A DNA stretch of 64,000 nucleotides from positions 786,001 to 850,000 of the forward strand of contig CAJNDS010002745.1 in NCBI GenBank assembly GCA_905221605.1, in the 5' to 3' direction. Shown here piece after piece: positions 45,801 to 51,800 of this stretch. A program made the position numbers and the translations under genes. Positions within the stretch are counted from its first letter, which is position 1. Every line of letters starts with the position of its first letter. The notes beneath the pieces are model-generated. The model was not told the origin of the DNA and did not search any database. It worked only from the letters and a program-made list of their open reading frames with translations. Origin of the DNA: Symbiodinium natans. Its lineage: Eukaryota > Sar > Dinophyceae > Suessiales > Symbiodiniaceae.

Positions 45801-48800
45801 ACCCTGACTTAGACCAGAAGCCCCAAACCCCAACCCAGAGTCTAGGCCATCTAGGGCTTTAGGTCTTCCGGGGTCATTTGGGGGTTTACGAAAATGAGGG
45901 ACCCCTAGTAGAGTCCCCCCAAATAGTAAGATTCCCTATGATTCCCTTATAATAAGGACCCCAGTACGGAACCCCGATGACAAAGCAGTCGCAGTTAATG
46001 AGCCTAAGGGAAGTGGGGGCTTCCGCAAACTGGGTTTTCGGGTTTGAGGGTGTTAGGGTTTAGGGTTCAAGGTTCAGGGTTCAGGGTTTAGGGTTTAGGG
46101 TTTAGGGAAAAGGAGCATACAGAAATTGCGGGTAGTGGCCCCAAGTGTGCGGATACTGCAAAGTGGCAAGCGTGCCTTCTCGAGAGTTGGGGCCCTACAC
46201 TCAAGTCCTTCAATTTACGGTTTAGGGTTTAGGGTCTAGGGTCTGGGTCGAGGGTTTAGGGTTTAGGGTTAAGGGTCTAGGGTCTAGGGTCTAGGGTCTA
46301 GGGTTTAGGGTTTAGGGTTTAGGGTTTAGGGTTTAGGGTGTAGGGTTAGAATCCTTAACCCTTAACCTTAACCCTCACCCCAAAATGCTACACCCAATTC
46401 GTGGGGCGAGGGGGTCTCTGCCAAGCAGCCTTTGCACCACTCGATGCAATCCTTGCACATCTCTATCTGCAGCGCCTGGCTGGCAAGCAGCTTACAAAGG
46501 CAGAAGGCCCCCTAAAGCCAAAACCCTCAACCCTAAAACCCAGAGCCCACACGCCCAAACCTCAGACCCCAAATCCTGAACTACTGAGTTCAAAAGGAGC
46601 CTGGGGCTCTCAGCCCCAATCTACTACTTTCTTAAGAACCCCCCCAAAAAATGAAAACCCCTATGTTGCCCTCATAAGGAGGGAAATTTTGCATTTTTTT
46701 GGGGGGGGGTTCTTGAGGAATCAGTAGTAGTAATTTCAACCCCTTACGCGACAGCCGAAGGAAGCGCTTTGAACATGGAGACGTGCTGTCGGGTGTTGGG
46801 TTTAAAGACTTCAATCCGCCCAAAACCTCGAACCCCTAAACCCTCAAAACCCTAAACCCTGAACCCCTAAACCCTAAACCCTAAACCCTGAACCCTGAAC
46901 CCCAAACCCTGAACCCTAAACCCCACACCCTGAACCCGGAACCCGGCTTAAGTCCTGCAGGTGATGCGAGCCTCCCGCCTCGGTGTTTTTAGCCCCCCCC
47001 CCCCCCCCCCACAAACAAAATAATAATAAAAGAAACCCAAAAACCCTATGTATATAAATATATAAAAAGAAAGAGCAAAACATGTTTTACTTCGAACATC
47101 CCCACCCTCTCTTGGTAGAGATACTCTGGGGTTGGGCACTCCAGGGACACTCTGGGGCTGGGCACTTCGGGGACACTCTGGTTGGGCACTCCAAAGCTGG
47201 GGTTGGGCACTCCAGAAAGACTGGCTTGGGCACCTGAGCCTTGGCTGAGCGGAGTGAGTGTGTGTACATGCCCTTTTGACATGTGCGCCGGAGCGGCGAG
47301 CCCTCTGAATTGCGGGCCGGTTCTTGTTGCGTGGGCCTCGGCCAGCATGCGGCGTCGCCCAGAGGAGGCTTACACAGACGCTCCCTGGCGTGGTTGTTGC
47401 CCTGCGGCTTTCTCTAGTCTTTCGGTTCTGCACCGCCCTCAGAGGTAGGTGTTGGCCCTTTTCCTTTTGCGCCGGCTGCTTTTGATGTGGGGGCAGCTGT
47501 CCAGGGCTTAGGATTTTGGGGCAATGACCTCAGAAGTTGGGGGTTGGGCACTCCAGGGACACTCTAGAGTTGGGCACTCCAGGACACTTTGGGGTTGGGC
47601 ACTTCAGGGATGAGCGAGGAGTAGACCGGGTGAGGAGAAGAGTTCCGGGCGAGGAGAAGAGTTGAGTTTAACATCTAACAAGCCCACACCGAGGGTGGGG
47701 AACAAAGAAGACATGGAGCATCTTCCGCCAAGTGAGCTTCTTTAAATCAGACACCAGGTTGGCCATTGGCAACCTATGAAATAGCCAAGGATAGACTGCT
47801 GACGAGTGTAAAAGGAAAAGTAAACTAGTACCCCTGAACCCCTAAACCCTGAACCCTAAACAGGCCGCGGTGAGTCGTCTATCATCTTCAGACCCTTAAG
47901 GTTCTTTGCAGGTGCTGTGCAGTTCATTAAGTCATTAAGAAGGCCCAGAAGGCGTAGAACAAATTGGTGGTCTTGGCTAGTCACGGCTAGTCTCGACAAG
48001 TCTTTTAGAGGGCTTTTCACACAGCATGAAAGGGCCGTGAATTAATGTATTATTACGGGGCCCATGATGCACATACGCTTATAGCCCCGTAAAATAGTAA
48101 AATTAAAGGGGGAAAAGAGAAAAGGCCAGAACAAAATGCACGAACACGAGCTCACTTTGTTCACTGTTCACTTCGTTCGCCCATTTTATTAGGACTTTTA
48201 GTAGTTAAAGGGGTATGAAACAATTCGCCCCTTTAAGGCCCCCCAAATGCTGTACGAATGTGGAGAATGCACACGAAGAATCTCGCCGCGTCCAAAGCGA
48301 GTGGCGTTTGGTGGATCTCGAAAGGAGAAACCCTACTCCCTAAACCCGAAAACCTAAACCCTAAACCCTAGAATCTGGCCATGCCTGGAGTACGCAGGTT
48401 ATGGCGTGGCCTTATGGAACAAGCAACGATGGCTGGCGCCATTTCTGCAAAGCCAAAGTTCCTGGAATCCATCCGCCCTTTCAGCAGTTGATACTCTTGG
48501 TGAGGTTTAGGGTTGAGGGTTTAGGGTTTAGGGTTTAGGGTTTGGGGTTCAGGGTTTTGAGCGTTGAGGTTTTGAGGGTTTGAGATTTAAGGTTTAGGGT
48601 TCAGGGTTTTGAGGTTTACGGTACTAAAACCCTATGCCCCGACCCTAAGCAACCATGAGCCTGAGACTTCTCAGTCTTCGCCAGCAGGTCGATCAAGTGC
48701 CGCACGATCTTCGCAGTCTTCGCCTCCGGAGTTCTAAGAAGTTAGGGAAAGAGGGGGGGTGGGGAGGCGAGGTACCCTAAACCCTAAACCCTAAACCCTA

Positions 48801-51800
48801 AACCCTAAACCCTAAACCCTAAACCGGCTTAGGGCGTGGGTATAGCAACTTCGGGTGTATAGTCCCCTGCGCACTCCTCAACGGCTGGCCAACACAAAAG
48901 ATCTGGAACCCCTAAATAGACCCGCAAATGCACGCGTAGTTGGAGGGCAGGGTTCAGGGCTTAGGGCCAAAACATGAAGGGGGGGGGGGGGGGGGGTCCG
49001 CAGACCCACTAGGTTTCGTACAAGTAGGGCCCCCCTTCTTCAGCTAAGGGAACTGTGTCCGAAAATATAAACGCCAATCCAGCCAAACCCTTGACTTCAG
49101 TTACGGGAAGGAATTACAAACCTTAAGCCCTAAACCCTAAACCCCAAACTAAGGGTTTAAGAGCTTAAGAAGAATCAAAAGAATACTTACCTTACTTTAA
49201 ACCCTAAACCCTAAACCCTAATCCCTAAACCCTAAACCCTAAATGGTTTAAGCCTCAAAGGCTTGAGGCCTCCAGAAGCAAATCTCACATGGCAGGCCCA
49301 AGGCCTTCGGCAGCTCGGCAAAGAGGGGGCGAAGGTCCTGTGGCTCTGGCTGCTGGGGATGTCGTGTCTACTGCTTGGGGCGTTTGGGGTTTGGGGTTTG
49401 GGGTTTGGGTTTTGGGGTTTGGGGTTTAGGGCTTAGGGTTGTGGGTTTAGGGTTTAGGGTTTAGGGTTTAGGGTTTTAAGTAAGGGCCTAAACCCAGCTC
49501 CGGCCTGGCCTTCTCGTCATAGAACCCCTCTTCCCCACACCCAGTTTCGGTTTAGGGTTTAGGGTTTGGGGTTTAGGGTTTAGGGTTTAACCCCGCAACC
49601 CTGAAACCTAACACCATACGACCCGAAACCCTAAACCCTTCCCTAAACCCGAAAACCCCAAACCAAAACCGGCCAGGGGAATAGAGGACCAGGAGGGGGG
49701 GGGGGGGGGGGGGGGTGTGCGAGAATCGCCTGTGAAGAAAAGGAGGCCCGAGCCACACATTAAGCAAAACAAAACACCTGCCCCCCTAAAACCCTGAACC
49801 CCAAAAAACCTAAAAGCGTAAACCCTAAAACCCTGAAACTGTAAAACCCAGAAAACCTAACCCCTAAACCCATAAACTGCTAGAGCCCAAACCCTCAACC
49901 CCAAAACCTAAACCCCAACCCCTAAACCCCTAAACCCAAAGCCTTAAGCCCTACACCCTAAACCCCTAAACCCCAAACCCAAAACCCTACATCCGGAAAC
50001 CCCTAAACCCTAAACCCCTAAATCCTAGAGCCCAAAACCCTAAAAACCCTAAAACCCTACACCCTAAACCCCTAAACACGAAACCCCTATCAACCCTAAA
50101 ACCTTATACCCCTAAACCCCTGAACCCCTAAACCCTAAACCCCACCGAAGCCCTAAACCCTAAACCTGAAACCCTAAACCCCTAAACCCTCAAACCCTAA
50201 CCCCTAAACCCGAACCCCTAAACCTAAACCCCCAACCCCAACACCCTCAAAAGTGTCCTTGCTCAGCGAAGAGATGTCTTGCGGCAACTTCTTGGCAACC
50301 AGGAGGTCACCCAAAGCCTGGGTTTAGGGTTTACGGTGCAGTTCAGGGTTCAGGGTTTAGGGTTTAGGGTTTAGGGTAGCTTCAATCTGACTTCAACGGC
50401 GGGTGCGTAGGGGCTTCTGGTTGTGCCGAACGGCGCGCGTCGGCTGAAAGAAGACGTTTCGGGCATGGCCCTACACCCCACAACCACACCACTAACCTCA
50501 GAACCTGCACCCCGCCCCCCCCTAAACCCTAAACCTAAACCCAAAACCCTAAACTCCAAACCCTCACCCCAAACCCTAAACCCTGAGCCCTACTGGCCAT
50601 ACTTCCCCTCGCCCCAAACCCATGCACTCCTTGCCCCGCACCAACCAGGATCACGGAATTCGCGGCCCACCCAGGCAAGGCCAAAGCAGGAACACCTGCC
50701 CAAAATAACTCGGTAGCCTAAACCCTAAGCCCTAAGCCCCAAGCCCTAAACTCTAAACAATTCCCAGCCCTCCCTCCGGAAACCTAAACTTTTGAAAGAC
50801 CCTCAGACCCACAAATCTCAGGATCTTGGGCCCATGCGTAGATGGCCTTCTCCCTGTACTTGGCACTGGGATCCTGTTCACTGGGCTCAAGGGATGGGGT
50901 TCTGGGGTTTAGGGTTTAGGGTTTGAGGTTTAGGGTTTAGGGTTTAGGGTTTAGGGTTCAGGGTTTAGGGTAGCCCAGTAACCATACTATAGTAAGGGCA
51001 CCCTGTTTGGGGTTGGTGACTTTAGAAGGGAACTCAGCACCAAACAAGAAAAGTAAGGGTACCACTGGGCTCCAAAGTTTAGGGCTCGGGGCTTCTTAGG
51101 CTTTAGGCTTTAGGGCTTTAAGGGCTTTCAGGGTTCAGGGGTCAGGGTTTAGGGTTTCGGGCTTCGGGCTTTCAGGGTTCAGGAGTTAGGGCTTCGGGGA
51201 TCCAGTTCAGTGGGTTGCTCGGGCATTATGCTTCAGGATTTAGGGTTCAGGATGTGTCTGTTCAGGGGGTTTCTAGGGTACATATAGAGTTCAGGGTTTT
51301 AGGGTTCAGGATTTAGGGCTTAGGCTTCAGGATTTGAGGCTTCTGGGATCCTGTTCAGTGGGTTTCTAGTAAAGTTTCTCGGGTCTAGGGTTCATATGGT
51401 TTCTGGGATCCTGTTCATTGAGTGGTTGTTTCGAGGAGGGTTTAGGGTGTAGGGTTTAGGGTGCTACGGAAGATGAACTGAAATCCCACCCCGAACCCTT
51501 GCAAACCCTAGCCACAACCCAGTTCAAGTCGGGGGGGGGGGGGGGGGGGGGGGTGGGCTTGTGAGGAGCGGCTGGGTTTCAAGGTTTAGAGCTTAAGGGT
51601 TTCCGGATTTAGCAATGAGCAGTGAGCGTTTGGGGCTTAGGGCCCAAGGTGTTAGGGTTAACTTGTAAAGCAGATTTAGGGTTTAGGCTTCGGGCCTTAG
51701 AGGGCCTACGCCCGCAGCCCTTGAACCTTCTAGGGGCTTACTCTGCGGCAAACGGAGGTCCTTTAGGCTGAAGGGGTATTCAAGGTTTAGGGCTTAGGGC

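Larger units (their letters stand above)
46476..48660 (-). other. Rpn6 intron 8
   Basis: GC-AG intron (TCTCAG|GCTCAT ... GCCAG|GCG). It contains the 29-bp repeats near 47.1-47.6 kb and a 17-C run at 46996. The 161-codon minus frame at 46948-47433 is made of these repeats and is not a gene. Confidence 0.8.

Noticed and set aside
46948-47433. 161-codon minus-strand ORF
   Set aside because: Built from 29-bp tandem repeats and a poly-C run, inside Rpn6 intron 8; composition Ser/Gln/Pro/Arg without domain logic.
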